A stretch of DNA of 64,000 bases from Haloterrigena turkmenica DSM 5511 (GTDB lineage Archaea > Halobacteriota > Halobacteria > Halobacteriales > Natrialbaceae): the NCBI RefSeq assembly GCF_000025325.1, contig NC_013743.1, forward strand, positions 3,410,001-3,474,000, in the 5' to 3' direction. Position numbers and translations under genes: made by a program. The notes under the pieces are model-generated. The model saw only the letters and a program-made list of their open reading frames with translations. It was not told where the DNA came from and made no database searches. Positions 8,327-16,863 of the stretch are shown here, piece after piece (within the stretch, counting starts at the first letter, position 1; the number at the start of each line of letters is the position of its first letter).

Positions 8327-11113
8327 CTATTCGAGGATGACGACCGCCGATTCGGTCTCGATCATCTCGCCCTCGCCCGAGTAGGTACGCTCGCGTTCGA
8401 CCTCGAAGAGGTCGTCCTCGAGTTCCTCGCCGGCGACGCGGAGCACGCCGTCATCTCGGTCTCGCGGCTCATCGCCGTCGTCTCGCGGCTGCGCCGCTCG
8501 ACTGTCCGCGGAACTTCGTTCCGCGCTACTCGACTCTTCCGCGGAGCGTTGCTCCGCGCTCACGATCTCGTACTCGCCGCTCTCGATTCCGGAATCGATC
8601 TCGCCGACCTTCGAGCCGAACTTCGGTCCGAGCGTCGAGTAGTCGAGGTCAATCGACGCGATCTCGGTGGTGACCTCGGGTTCTTCTTCGAGGACGGTCA
8701 GCTCCTGGACGTGCATGACGTTCTGGATGGCGTCCTCGAAGCCTTCGATGGGGCCGTAGACCGACACCGACTCGAGATCGGCGTTCAGCGGCAGCTGATT
8801 CTCGCTCTTGTAGCGCCGGAGCGCCGAGATGACGTCCATGGCGGCCTCGCCGGCCTCGAGGTCGGCCTCGTACCCCTGCGGGCTGGGCCAGTCGCGGACG
8901 TGGATGCTGGTGTTCTCGAGGTCCGCGGGATCATCGCTGTAGACGGCCTGCCAGATCTCCTCGGTCGCGTGGGGCAGGAACGGCGCCCACAGCTCGAGGA
9001 AGGTCCGGTGGGCCGTCCGCAGCGCGTACTGCGTCGACGGCTCGTCCTCGCGCGTCTTGGCGATCTCGAGATAGTCGTCGCAGAACGTGTTCCAGAAGAA
9101 GGTCCGCAGCCGATCGCGGGCCTTCGCGAACTCGTACTCCTCGAGGTGGGCGGTCAGATCGTCGACGGCGTCGTCGAGTTCCGCCAGCAGCCAGCGGTCG
9201 ATCGCCTCGAGCTCCGCGGGTTCCTCGGGCTCGCGGGGCGCGAGCGTGTCGACGAGCTTTGAGGCGTTCCAGAGCTTGCGCAGGAGCTTCTCGCCCGCGG
9301 TGAGGTCCTTCTCCTGATACGGGAAGTCGTCGCCGACCGCCGCGCTCGCGGCCCAGAAGCGGACGGCGTCGACGGGGAAGTCGGCGAGCACCTCGTCGGG
9401 TTCGACGACGTTGCCACGGGACTTGGACATCTTCTCGCGGTTCTCGTCTAAGACGTGGCCGTTGATCATCGTCGCGTCGAAGGGCACCTCGCCGGTGTGC
9501 TCGTAGCACTTGACGATGGTGTGGAACAGCCAGAACGAGATGATGTCGTGGCCCTGCGGACGGAGGTCGAACGGGTACAGCTCCGGTTTCTCCATTCGGA
9601 ACTCCTCGGCGTCTTCGTCCCAGTCCCAGCCCGCGTTGATCAGGGGGGTCAGCGAGGAGGTGGCCCACGTGTCGAAGACGTCCTCTTCGGCGACGAAGTC
9701 GTCAGCCCCGCACTCGGGACAGCTATCGACGGGCGGCTCGTCCGAGAGCGGATCGACCGGGAGCGTCTCCCGGTCGGCCATGATCTCGTGGTCGCAGTCC
9801 GCGCAGTACCAGACCGGGAATGGGATCCCCGAGTCGCGCTGGCGCGAGATGAGCCAGTCCCACTCGAGGCCCTCGATCCAGTGTTTGTAGCGGCTGAACA
9901 TCTTCTCGGGGTACCAGTCCATCTCCCGGCCGGCCTCGAGGTACTCCTCCTTGTGGTCCAGAATTTCGACGTACCACTGCTTGGAGACGCGGTACTCGAC
10001 GGCGGTGTCACAGCGTTCGTGGACCTGCACCGCGTGGGAGATCTCCCAGCGGTCGCGCAGGTACCCCTCGTCCTCGAGGTCTTCGACGATGGCCTCGCGG
10101 GCCTCCTCAGTCGACATTCCCTCGTAGTCGCCGGCGAGGTCGGTCATCGTCGCGGACTCGTCGATGGCCACGCGCAGCGGCAGGTCGTGGGCCTGGTACC
10201 ACTCGATGTCGTTCTGGTCGCCGAAGGTACAGCACATCACGACGCCGCTGCCCTTCTCCATGTCGACGCGCTCGTCCTCGATGATCGGCACCTCCTGCTC
10301 GAAGATCGGGACGCGGGCGGTCTCGCCGACCAGATCCTGGTTCTCCTCGTCGTCGGGGTGGACGAAGACGGAGACGCAGGCGGGGATGAGTTCCGGTCGC
10401 GTCGTGGAGATGACGAACTCCTCGCGGTCCGCACCGTCGCTTGCCACGTCGAACGCGATGTCGTTGAAGTGCGAGCCGCGCTCGTCGTCTTCCATCTCGA
10501 CCTGCGAGATGGCCGTCTCGCAGTCGGGACACCAGATCGCGGGCGCCTTCTTGCGATACTCCCGTCCCTTCTCGTAGAGATCGAGGAAGGAGAGCTGTGA
10601 GACCCGCTGGACGCGAGGTTCGATCGTCTTGTAGGTGTTATTCCAGTCGATCGAGGTGCCGAGATCCTGCATCTTCTCCGTGAACTCGGCCTCGTACTCC
10701 TGACAGACCTCGCGGCAGAGCTCCTGGAACTCGCGGCGCTCGTAGTCCTGGTGGCGGATGTCCAGTTCCGACTCGGTCAGTCGCTCGCTGGCGATCCCAT
10801 TGTCGTCGTAGCCGAAGGGGAAGAGCACGTCGCCGTCGGCCATCCGCTGGTATCGCGCGGCGAAGTCCTGTAGGGTCGAGCCGTAGAGGTGGCCCATGTG
10901 CAGGCTGCCCGAGACCGTCGGCGGCGGCGTGTCGATCGCGTAGACCGTGTTGGGATCGCGCTCGGCGTCGCTCTCGTAGGCGTAGACGTCCGCGTCGATC
11001 CAGCGCCGCTGCCAGCGATCCTCGACCGCTTCGGGATCGTAACCGCCCTCGAGGGTCGGCTCGCTATCAGCGGGATCGCTCTCCGGCTCCGATTCGGGCG
11101 CGTCCGTACTCAT
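8327..11113 (-). CDS. valS: Valyl-tRNA synthetase
   Basis: This class Ia synthetase charges tRNA-Val with valine and edits mischarged threonine. The HIGH motif appears as HMGH (residues 72-75), the KMSKS loop as KMSKSRGN (561-565 onward), and the editing domain with TTRPE lies between. A zinc-knuckle insertion with CADC...CPEC precedes KMSKS. The anticodon-binding domain follows KMSKS, then an archaeal C-terminal region. The ATG at 11113 (928 aa) is chosen; a longer frame to 11221 adds a basic, non-conserved stretch. Oddity: residues ~848-885, between EYEIVSAE and LRVAGEEL, are a Ser/Arg/Asp-rich stretch whose DNA is three perfect palindromes (8485-8558). It is probably an in-frame insertion in a surface loop. 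The gene is otherwise complete. Confidence 0.97.
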   Translation of the reverse strand: MSTDAPESEPESDPADSEPTLEGGYDPEAVEDRWQRRWIDADVYAYESDAERDPNTVYAIDTPPPTVSGSLHMGHLYGSTLQDFAARYQRMADGDVLFPFGYDDNGIASERLTESELDIRHQDYERREFQELCREVCQEYEAEFTEKMQDLGTSIDWNNTYKTIEPRVQRVSQLSFLDLYEKGREYRKKAPAIWCPDCETAISQVEMEDDERGSHFNDIAFDVASDGADREEFVISTTRPELIPACVSVFVHPDDEENQDLVGETARVPIFEQEVPIIEDERVDMEKGSGVVMCCTFGDQNDIEWYQAHDLPLRVAIDESATMTDLAGDYEGMSTEEAREAIVEDLEDEGYLRDRWEISHAVQVHERCDTAVEYRVSKQWYVEILDHKEEYLEAGREMDWYPEKMFSRYKHWIEGLEWDWLISRQRDSGIPFPVWYCADCDHEIMADRETLPVDPLSDEPPVDSCPECGADDFVAEEDVFDTWATSSLTPLINAGWDWDEDAEEFRMEKPELYPFDLRPQGHDIISFWLFHTIVKCYEHTGEVPFDATMINGHVLDENREKMSKSRGNVVEPDEVLADFPVDAVRFWAASAAVGDDFPYQEKDLTAGEKLLRKLWNASKLVDTLAPREPEEPAELEAIDRWLLAELDDAVDDLTAHLEEYEFAKARDRLRTFFWNTFCDDYLEIAKTREDEPSTQYALRTAHRTFLELWAPFLPHATEEIWQAVYSDDPADLENTSIHVRDWPSPQGYEADLEAGEAAMDVISALRRYKSENQLPLNADLESVSVYGPIEGFEDAIQNVMHVQELTVLEEEPEVTTEIASIDLDYSTLGPKFGSKVGEIDSGIESGEYEIVSAEQRSAEESSSAERSSADSRAAQPRDDGDEPRDRDDGVLRVAGEELEDDLFEVERERTYSGEGEMIETESAVVILE
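8485..8558. repeat. Three 3-nt-loop palindromes inside valS
   Basis: Three perfect inverted repeats follow one another: 8485-8497 (5-bp arms, loop tgc), 8507-8525 (8-bp arms, cgcggaac, loop ttc) and 8540-8558 (8-bp arms, cgcggagc, loop gtt). They are read in frame as a Ser/Arg/Asp-rich segment. The same architecture of perfect arms around exactly three unpaired bases recurs behind pan and in the histidine kinase gene. Confidence 0.75.
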
Positions 11114-11515
11114 GCTCTCACCGCCCGCGCGGGGCGTCGGCCGTGCGTCGTCGTGGCGTCGAAGGTGTGCGTACTCATTGCTGATACCGGTCGTTGCTCG
11201 GTGAATGCTGGTCGCCGACAATACATCCGTCGAAACGGGGTGGGGAATGCGGGGCTATGGCGCCCCTACAAAGACGGTGCCGCGCGGACCGTCGACGGCG
11301 CCGACCGGAACCGCGACTGGAGTGGGCATACGGATACGTGGGTGTTCCGCCGGGAGCGGTGTTAGGTTTTTCGTCACGGAAACCCTCACCCGGCGTCCGC
11401 GGCGGAACACGCCGTCCAGTGTGGGATCCGATCGTCGTATAAAAAATACGGGGTTCGGCTGATCGGTCGCCAACCGACCGACCCCTTAACGTCGGACTGG
11501 TCCGTGCAATCACGT
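11114..11515. other. Divergent intergenic region, valS / DUF4097-like lipoprotein
   Basis: About 400 bp between divergent genes with no gene I can support. It contains the valS upstream region and, near its right end, a clear AT-rich promoter (11438-11447) for the lipoprotein gene. Short open frames here overlap each other on both strands without codon bias. Confidence 0.5.
11438..11447 (+). promoter_or_regulatory. TATA box for the DUF4097-like lipoprotein gene
   Basis: The sequence gtataaaaaa in otherwise GC-rich DNA lies about 70 bp before the ATG at 11516. The position implies a leader of roughly 45 nt, longer than the leaderless norm of haloarchaea. Confidence 0.5.
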
Positions 11516-12349
11516 ATGAGCGCCGACATGACCAGGCGGGAACTGCTCGGGAGCGTCGGAACAGTCGGTCTCCTCGGGCTCTCCGGCTGTCTCGGAGCGA
11601 CGCCGCTGGTCAGCAACCGCAGCGAGGAGAGCGAGACGATCTCCCTCGAGGACGCCGCGTCGATCGCGATCGTCGGCGATATCGGGCAGATCTCGGTCGC
11701 CGGCGCGGATCGGGACGACGTGGGACTCGAGATCGTCAAGGAGTCCGATTCGGTCCGGACCGATCTCGAGGACCTGACCCTCGAGACCGAGCGTACCGAC
11801 GGCCGGCTCGAGCTCCGATCGGAGTGGGACGGCAGCGAGGGGTGGCTCGCCAGCCGTCCCTCGATGGACCTCAACGTGGAGATCCCCCGCGAGGTCGCCC
11901 TCGAACGCGTCGAAACGAGTACGGGACGGATCACCGTCCGCGACGTCGCGGGCGATCTACACGCGGATACCGGAACGGGGCGAGTCGATATCGCGGGCGT
12001 CGACGGGACGGTCTCCACCGAGACGAGCACGGGCCGGGTCGAGATCCGGGACGTGGAGCGACTCGGCGACGTGTCCGCCTCGACCGGCCGGATCAGCGTC
12101 GAGGTACCGGCGATCGACGGTGAGACGACGATCTCGGCGTCGACCGGACGGGTCACCGCCGCCGTGAGCGAGGCCGTCGACGCCGATCTGCGCGTGGAGA
12201 CGAGCACGGGTCGGATCGACGTCGACGACCTCTCGCTCGAGAACGCGACCCGAGGCGAGGACAGCGTCGCGGGACGGCTCGGTGACGGCGGTCCGCGGCT
12301 CCGGATCGAGACGAACACGGGTCGAGTCACGATCGAATCGCTCGAATAA
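11516..12349 (+). CDS. Tat lipoprotein with DUF4097-like beta-solenoid
   Basis: A 277-residue secreted lipoprotein. The twin-arginine motif (MTRRELLGS) is followed by a hydrophobic stretch and the lipobox GLSGC, so C25 is the lipidated residue. From residue ~120 to the end, the chain carries seven turns of a motif like ETSTGRI.V, spaced about 20 residues apart (STGRIT, GTGRVD, STGRVE, STGRIS, STGRVT, STGRID, NTGRVT). This is the hallmark of the DUF4097 adhesin-like beta-helix. I choose the ATG at 11516 over a GTG at 11504. It is likely an extracellular surface protein; ligand unknown. The adjacent downstream gene is convergent and unrelated. Confidence 0.8.
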   Translation: MSADMTRRELLGSVGTVGLLGLSGCLGATPLVSNRSEESETISLEDAASIAIVGDIGQISVAGADRDDVGLEIVKESDSVRTDLEDLTLETERTDGRLELRSEWDGSEGWLASRPSMDLNVEIPREVALERVETSTGRITVRDVAGDLHADTGTGRVDIAGVDGTVSTETSTGRVEIRDVERLGDVSASTGRISVEVPAIDGETTISASTGRVTAAVSEAVDADLRVETSTGRIDVDDLSLENATRGEDSVAGRLGDGGPRLRIETNTGRVTIESLE

Positions 12350-12449
12350 CCTGCATCGCCCCACTTGCCAGCGGTCGCCGGTGGTCGCCCGCAATCACTA
12401 GCGATCCCACGCCTCGGCCGGGAACGGCGCGTTCGAAGCGGTGCCGGAC

Positions 12450-13094
12450 TCACTCACCCTCGAGGTCGATGACCGCCCGCGAGTCGGTCACGTACCGCAG
12501 TTCTCCCTCGAGATACCCCGCCAGCCGCTCGAGGAAGCCGTCCCTGAGATCGTCCGCGTCCGCGTCCGCGTCAGCGATTACAACCCGATCGTGAACCGCC
12601 GGATCGTGATCGCCCTGCATGACGACGGTAAAGAGTTCGCGCGGTGTGACCGGATCGCCGGCCTCGAGCCGCGAGACGACGCCCGACAGCGAGGACTCGA
12701 CGGTCGTCTCGACGTCGAAGCGCACGTCGACCGAGACGCGCTCGTCGCCGCTCGCCGCGAGGAACTCCTCGCAGCTTCTGACCGCCGGCTCGAGGACGGT
12801 CTCGAAGTCGGTGCCCGACTCCTCGAGCCCCAGATAGGCGAACGCGAGCATCGCCCGCAGTCCGGCGAGGAACTCCTCGTCGGTCGCCGCCTCCTCGAAC
12901 ACCTGTCTGCGGTCCTTCTTGGCCAGCGTGTGCAAGAACAGGTCGAAATCGAGGACGGCAGCGCGGATGCGCCGTCGAATACGGGCCTCCGCGTTCCGTT
13001 TCGACTGGTCGTGGCTCATCTCGCGGTCGCCGAGCAGGTAAGCGCGGTCCGCGGGGCTGAGAACCCCCCGTTCGCGATCGATATCGGTGTTCAT
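12450..13094 (-). CDS. Haloarchaeal conserved hypothetical protein
   Basis: A 214-residue soluble acidic protein. The N-terminal block (GVLSPADRAYLLG, then a helix with SHDQSKRNAEARIRRRIR) resembles a recurring haloarchaeal domain of unknown function; the remaining ~140 residues are helical without recognisable catalytic residues. Two starts are possible, 13094 (used) and 13118, which would add eight residues. A TATA-like gtataatcc lies between them on the minus strand and favours 13094. The Asp/Ala-rich stretch near residue 180 is low complexity. It could be a regulator, but I see no decisive motif. Confidence 0.6.
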   Translation of the reverse strand: MNTDIDRERGVLSPADRAYLLGDREMSHDQSKRNAEARIRRRIRAAVLDFDLFLHTLAKKDRRQVFEEAATDEEFLAGLRAMLAFAYLGLEESGTDFETVLEPAVRSCEEFLAASGDERVSVDVRFDVETTVESSLSGVVSRLEAGDPVTPRELFTVVMQGDHDPAVHDRVVIADADADADDLRDGFLERLAGYLEGELRYVTDSRAVIDLEGE

Positions 13095-13187
13095 AATCGA
13101 ATATGGATTATACGACATCGATTTCCATCCGAACCGTTATGAGCGGTCCGGTCGGAGCCGGAGACGATGATCGAGCGTGAGTGACGA

Positions 13188-15806
13188 ATGAGCGGGTCCG
13201 TCGCGACGAAGTACGCCGAGTGGATCGTTTCCCACAGCCGCCTCGTGATCGTCCTCGTCCTCTCGCTGACCGCCGTCGTCGCCGCCGGCGCGGCGATCGG
13301 CGAGAGCGAGGAGGGCGAGATCGGCCAGTTCGACGTCGACTCCGAGGAGACCGATGCGCTCGAGGAGATCGAGTCGACCTACGGCACCGACGACGCGATC
13401 GTCGCTCAGGTCGTCGTCCGCGACGAGGGCGGCGACGTGCTCACCCGCGAGTCGCTGCTCGAGGGGCTCGAGCTTCAGCGGGCGGTTCGCGAGGACGAGG
13501 AACTGAACGCCACGCTCGACGAGCAGGGGTTCGTCGGCCTCGAGAACGTCGTCGGGACGGCCGCCGTCTACGAGGATCGGGCCGCGGAAGCGGACGGACC
13601 GCCCGACGCCAGTCAGCCGACCCTCGAGGAACAGATCGCGGCGCTCGAGTCGCGCTCGGACGAGGAGGTCGAAGAACTGCTCGCCGACGTGCTCGATCCC
13701 GACGGCGACGTGGGGCAAGGGGGCCAGTCGGCGGGAGCGGGCGCGGAGGCTGACCCCTACGAGTTCCTCCCGACCGACTACGAGCCGGGTGAGACCGAGG
13801 CCGACGCGCGGCTCACCCTCGTCTTCCAGGTCGACGACAGCGGTTCCGAGGGGGACCCCGAGGCCGCGTACGCGGCGCAGGTCGATATCGCCGACCGCGT
13901 CGACGAGCGCTTCGACGACGCGTTCGTCTTCGGACAGGGGATCAGCGACGAGGCGTCGTCGAACGCCGTCGGCGACAGCTTCGCGATCATCACGCCCGTC
14001 GCGCTCGTGTTCGTACTGTGCGTGCTGGCGGTGACCTACCGGGACGTCGTCGACGTCCTGCTCGGCCTGTTCGGCATCGGCGTCGTGCTGGTCTGGCTCG
14101 CGGGGATCCGGGGCTGGCTCGAGATCCCTTCGAGTCAACTGCTGATCGCCGTCCCCTTCCTGCTGATCGGACTGAGCATCGACTACGCGCTCCACGTGGT
14201 GATGCGATACCGGGAGGCGAGGGCGGGCGAACTCGAGGCCGCGCCCGCCGCGGACGGGGGACGGGTCGGGGCGGACGAGGGCATGCGACTCGGCCTCGCC
14301 GGCGTCGCCCTCGCGCTCGCCGCGGCGACGGTCTCGACGGGCGTCGGCTTCCTCTCGAACGTCGTCAGCCCGCTGCCGGCGATCCGGGACTTCGCGGTCC
14401 TCTCCGCGGGCGGCATTCTCGCCGCGTTCGTCGCCTTCGCGGTGCTCGTCCCGGCGCTGAAGGTCGAGGTCGACGGTTTCCTCGAGCGCCGGTTCGGTCG
14501 CACGCGAGCGAAGCCGGCGTTCGGGTCGGGGTCGGGCATCGGCAACCGAGTCCTCTCGGGCGTCGCCGCCGTCCCACAGCGGCTGCCGCTGGGCATCGTG
14601 CTGGTCGCGTTCCTGCTCGCCACCGGCGGCGCCTACGGCGCGACGACGATCGACACGGAGTTCAACCAGGCCGATTTCCTCCCCGAGGACGCCCCGGAGT
14701 GGGCCAAGTCCCTGCCGGGACCGCTCGCGCCGGACACGTACACGATCAGCGACGACGCCGCGTACCTCGGCGAGAACTTCGGCGGACAGGGCGAGAACGG
14801 GCAGACGCAGGTACTCATACGCGGAGCCGTCACCGATCCCGACGCGCTCGTCGCGATGGACGACGCCGTCGGCGGCGTCGACGGCGACGAGGGAACGATC
14901 GCCTCCCGGCCCGGCGGCGACCCCGCCATCGAGGGCCCGCCCTCGGTAATTCGGGACGTCGCGAGCGAGAACGAGACCGTCGCCGCCGCGCTCGAGGAGC
15001 GCGATACGACCGGCGACCGGCTCCCGAACGAGGACGTCGCCGGCTTCTACGACGTGCTGTTCGACGCCGATTCGGACCGTGCGTCCGCGGTGCTCTACCG
15101 CGCGGACGGTGGCGACGGGGACGGCAGCGGCGACTACGAGAGCGCCCGCCTCGTCGTGGACGTCCAGGGTGACGCGTCCGCGCAGGCCGCTGCCGACGAC
15201 ACCCGCGACGTGGCGTCGGCGATCGAGGACGACACCGACGCCGTGACGGCGACCGCGGCGGGCGGCCCCGTGACGACCGCCGTGGTTCAGGACGCGCTGC
15301 TCGAGACGCTCGTCGAGGCGTTCGTCGTCACGCTGGTGGTCATCTTCGCCTTCCTGACGGCGCTCTACTGGGTCCGCCACCGGGCGCTCTCGCTGGGCGC
15401 GATCACGCTCGCGCCGGTGGTCGCCGCGCTCGCGTGGCTGCTGGGAGCGATGGCGCTGCTCGGCCTGCCGTTCAACAGCGAGACGGCGGTCATCACGAGC
15501 CTCGCGATCGGACTGGGGGTCGACTACAGCATCCACGTCGGGGAGCGGTTCGTCGCGGAGCGAAGTGAGCGGGACTCGCTTCCGGACGCCCTCGCGGCGA
15601 CGATCACCGGCACCGGCGGGGCGCTGCTGGGGAGCGCGGCGACGACCGCGGCCGGCTTCGGCGTCCTCGCGCTCGCGCTGGCGCCGCCGCTGCAGCGCTT
15701 CGGTCTCGTGACGGGCCTCAGCATCGTCTTCGCCTTCGTCGCCTGCCTCACCGTGCTCCCCTGTCTGCTCGTGCTCCGCGAGCGACTGCTCGCTCGCCTG
15801 TCGTGA
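13188..15806 (+). CDS. MMPL/RND-superfamily exporter (HAE3-like)
   Basis: An 872-residue membrane transporter made of two homologous halves. Each half has one N-terminal helix, a large extracellular loop (residues ~35-260 and ~480-690) and a five-helix bundle. The repeat is visible in the paired motifs GLSIDYALHVVMRYREAR and GLGVDYSIHVGERFVAER, where the buried Asp is the proton-relay residue of RND pumps. Sterol-sensing-like helices around these fit the MMPL/HAE3 group. Substrates in archaea are unknown; hopanoid- or lipid-like molecules are guesses. The ATG at 13188 gives a normal N-terminus (VSHSRLVIVLVLSLTAVV). The ERSERD codons near 15558 include a haloarchaeal repeat-like gagcgaagtga. 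Confidence 0.9.
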   Translation: MSGSVATKYAEWIVSHSRLVIVLVLSLTAVVAAGAAIGESEEGEIGQFDVDSEETDALEEIESTYGTDDAIVAQVVVRDEGGDVLTRESLLEGLELQRAVREDEELNATLDEQGFVGLENVVGTAAVYEDRAAEADGPPDASQPTLEEQIAALESRSDEEVEELLADVLDPDGDVGQGGQSAGAGAEADPYEFLPTDYEPGETEADARLTLVFQVDDSGSEGDPEAAYAAQVDIADRVDERFDDAFVFGQGISDEASSNAVGDSFAIITPVALVFVLCVLAVTYRDVVDVLLGLFGIGVVLVWLAGIRGWLEIPSSQLLIAVPFLLIGLSIDYALHVVMRYREARAGELEAAPAADGGRVGADEGMRLGLAGVALALAAATVSTGVGFLSNVVSPLPAIRDFAVLSAGGILAAFVAFAVLVPALKVEVDGFLERRFGRTRAKPAFGSGSGIGNRVLSGVAAVPQRLPLGIVLVAFLLATGGAYGATTIDTEFNQADFLPEDAPEWAKSLPGPLAPDTYTISDDAAYLGENFGGQGENGQTQVLIRGAVTDPDALVAMDDAVGGVDGDEGTIASRPGGDPAIEGPPSVIRDVASENETVAAALEERDTTGDRLPNEDVAGFYDVLFDADSDRASAVLYRADGGDGDGSGDYESARLVVDVQGDASAQAAADDTRDVASAIEDDTDAVTATAAGGPVTTAVVQDALLETLVEAFVVTLVVIFAFLTALYWVRHRALSLGAITLAPVVAALAWLLGAMALLGLPFNSETAVITSLAIGLGVDYSIHVGERFVAERSERDSLPDALAATITGTGGALLGSAATTAAGFGVLALALAPPLQRFGLVTGLSIVFAFVACLTVLPCLLVLRERLLARLS

Positions 15807-15841
15807 TCGCGGGCGAAAACCGAGCCGATCGCCGCCTCCCG

Positions 15842-16759
15842 CTATCGCGACTCGTCGTCGGAGTGGGCCCGCACCCAGAGTTCACCGATGCGAGAGAGCC
15901 GCGTTCGGTAGGATTTGCCGTGTTCTTCGCGTTCGATGTACCCCTTGCCGCCGGGGCCGAGGCGGTCGACGTTGTAGATGACCTTCGACCGGAAGCTGTC
16001 GGTGTACTCCTCGTTCAGTTCGCGGGCCAGCGACTCCGCGAGTTCGGAGACGGAATCGAACTCGCCGTCCTCGCCGAGTTTGAACAGGATGAGCTCCTCG
16101 AAGGGTTTGACGTTCGAGAAGGAGGCGACGGGCAGTTCGACGATGTGGCGACCGTCGATCTCCTTGGCGCCGATCGTCGTCCCGCGCTCGTCGAACTCCG
16201 AGAGGAGGTCGCGGGCGCTCTCGAGGCGTTCGTCGATCCGTTCGCCGTCGAGCGCCTCGTCGCCGTCGACGCCCGCCCCGGCGTCTAACTCCTCGAGCAG
16301 TTCGATCTGCTCGCGGAGTTCCTCGGCCAGTTCCGTCTCGAGGTACTTCTCGGGGGCCGTGTAGTAGGTGTGGATCCCCTCGCGGTCCTCCTGGCGCTCG
16401 ACCATCAGCGAGTGGGCGGCGTTGGCGAAGGCGAAACTCACCGTGCGGGGCATCGCGGCGACGTTGACCCAGACTTCGTTTCCGTCGTCGAGTTCGGCGG
16501 TGATGAGGTCGTAGGCCTGCTCGAAGGCCGCGTCGTAGTCGTAGACGTCTTCGAGGACGAACCGCTCGGTGGTCGCCCCCAGCAGGTTCTTGAAGTCCGT
16601 CTCGAGTTTGTCCGAGAGGTGCCGGGAGTACTCGACGTTGGCCTCGCTCCCGACGGCGCCCTCGAGGAGGATGACGCTGTCGACGTCGATCTGATCGCGC
16701 ACCAGCGGCGCGATCAGCCGGTCGTAGTCGAAGCCGACCGGGACGATGTGGGTTTGCAT
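15842..16759 (-). CDS. CARF-like Rossmann / winged-helix regulator (HFX_2341 / DUF6293 type)
   Basis: A 305-residue protein. The N-terminal half (MQTHIVPVGFDYDRLIAPL, then VDSVILLEGAVGSEANVEYSR in separate strands) is a Rossmann-like domain of the kind seen in CARF regulators, including a DDGNEVWVNVAAMPRT loop where CARF proteins bind small nucleotides. Residues ~215-300 (FELLFKLGEDG-type helices, TDSFRSKVIYNVDRL, then KGYIEREEHGKSYRTRLS) form a winged helix. This matches the family annotated HFX_2341/DUF6293 in haloarchaea. No CRISPR or cas gene is in the window, so it probably regulates other genes. A TATA box at 16782-16789 makes the transcript essentially leaderless. Confidence 0.8.
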   Translation of the reverse strand: MQTHIVPVGFDYDRLIAPLVRDQIDVDSVILLEGAVGSEANVEYSRHLSDKLETDFKNLLGATTERFVLEDVYDYDAAFEQAYDLITAELDDGNEVWVNVAAMPRTVSFAFANAAHSLMVERQEDREGIHTYYTAPEKYLETELAEELREQIELLEELDAGAGVDGDEALDGERIDERLESARDLLSEFDERGTTIGAKEIDGRHIVELPVASFSNVKPFEELILFKLGEDGEFDSVSELAESLARELNEEYTDSFRSKVIYNVDRLGPGGKGYIEREEHGKSYRTRLSRIGELWVRAHSDDESR

Positions 16760-16781
16760 ACGCGGTACGTGGAGGCGGCGC

Positions 16782-16789
16782 TTATAAAA
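16782..16789 (-). promoter_or_regulatory. TATA box for the CARF-like regulator gene
   Basis: On the minus strand this reads tttttata and lies about 25 bp before the ATG at 16759, which is the expected distance for a leaderless haloarchaeal transcript. Confidence 0.6.
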
Positions 16790-16863
16790 AGCACCAGTCT
16801 CCGATCCGCCGGTTCGCAGAATGAGCGGTGTAGTGACGCGTTCCCCGCGCCATTGCGGTCGGG

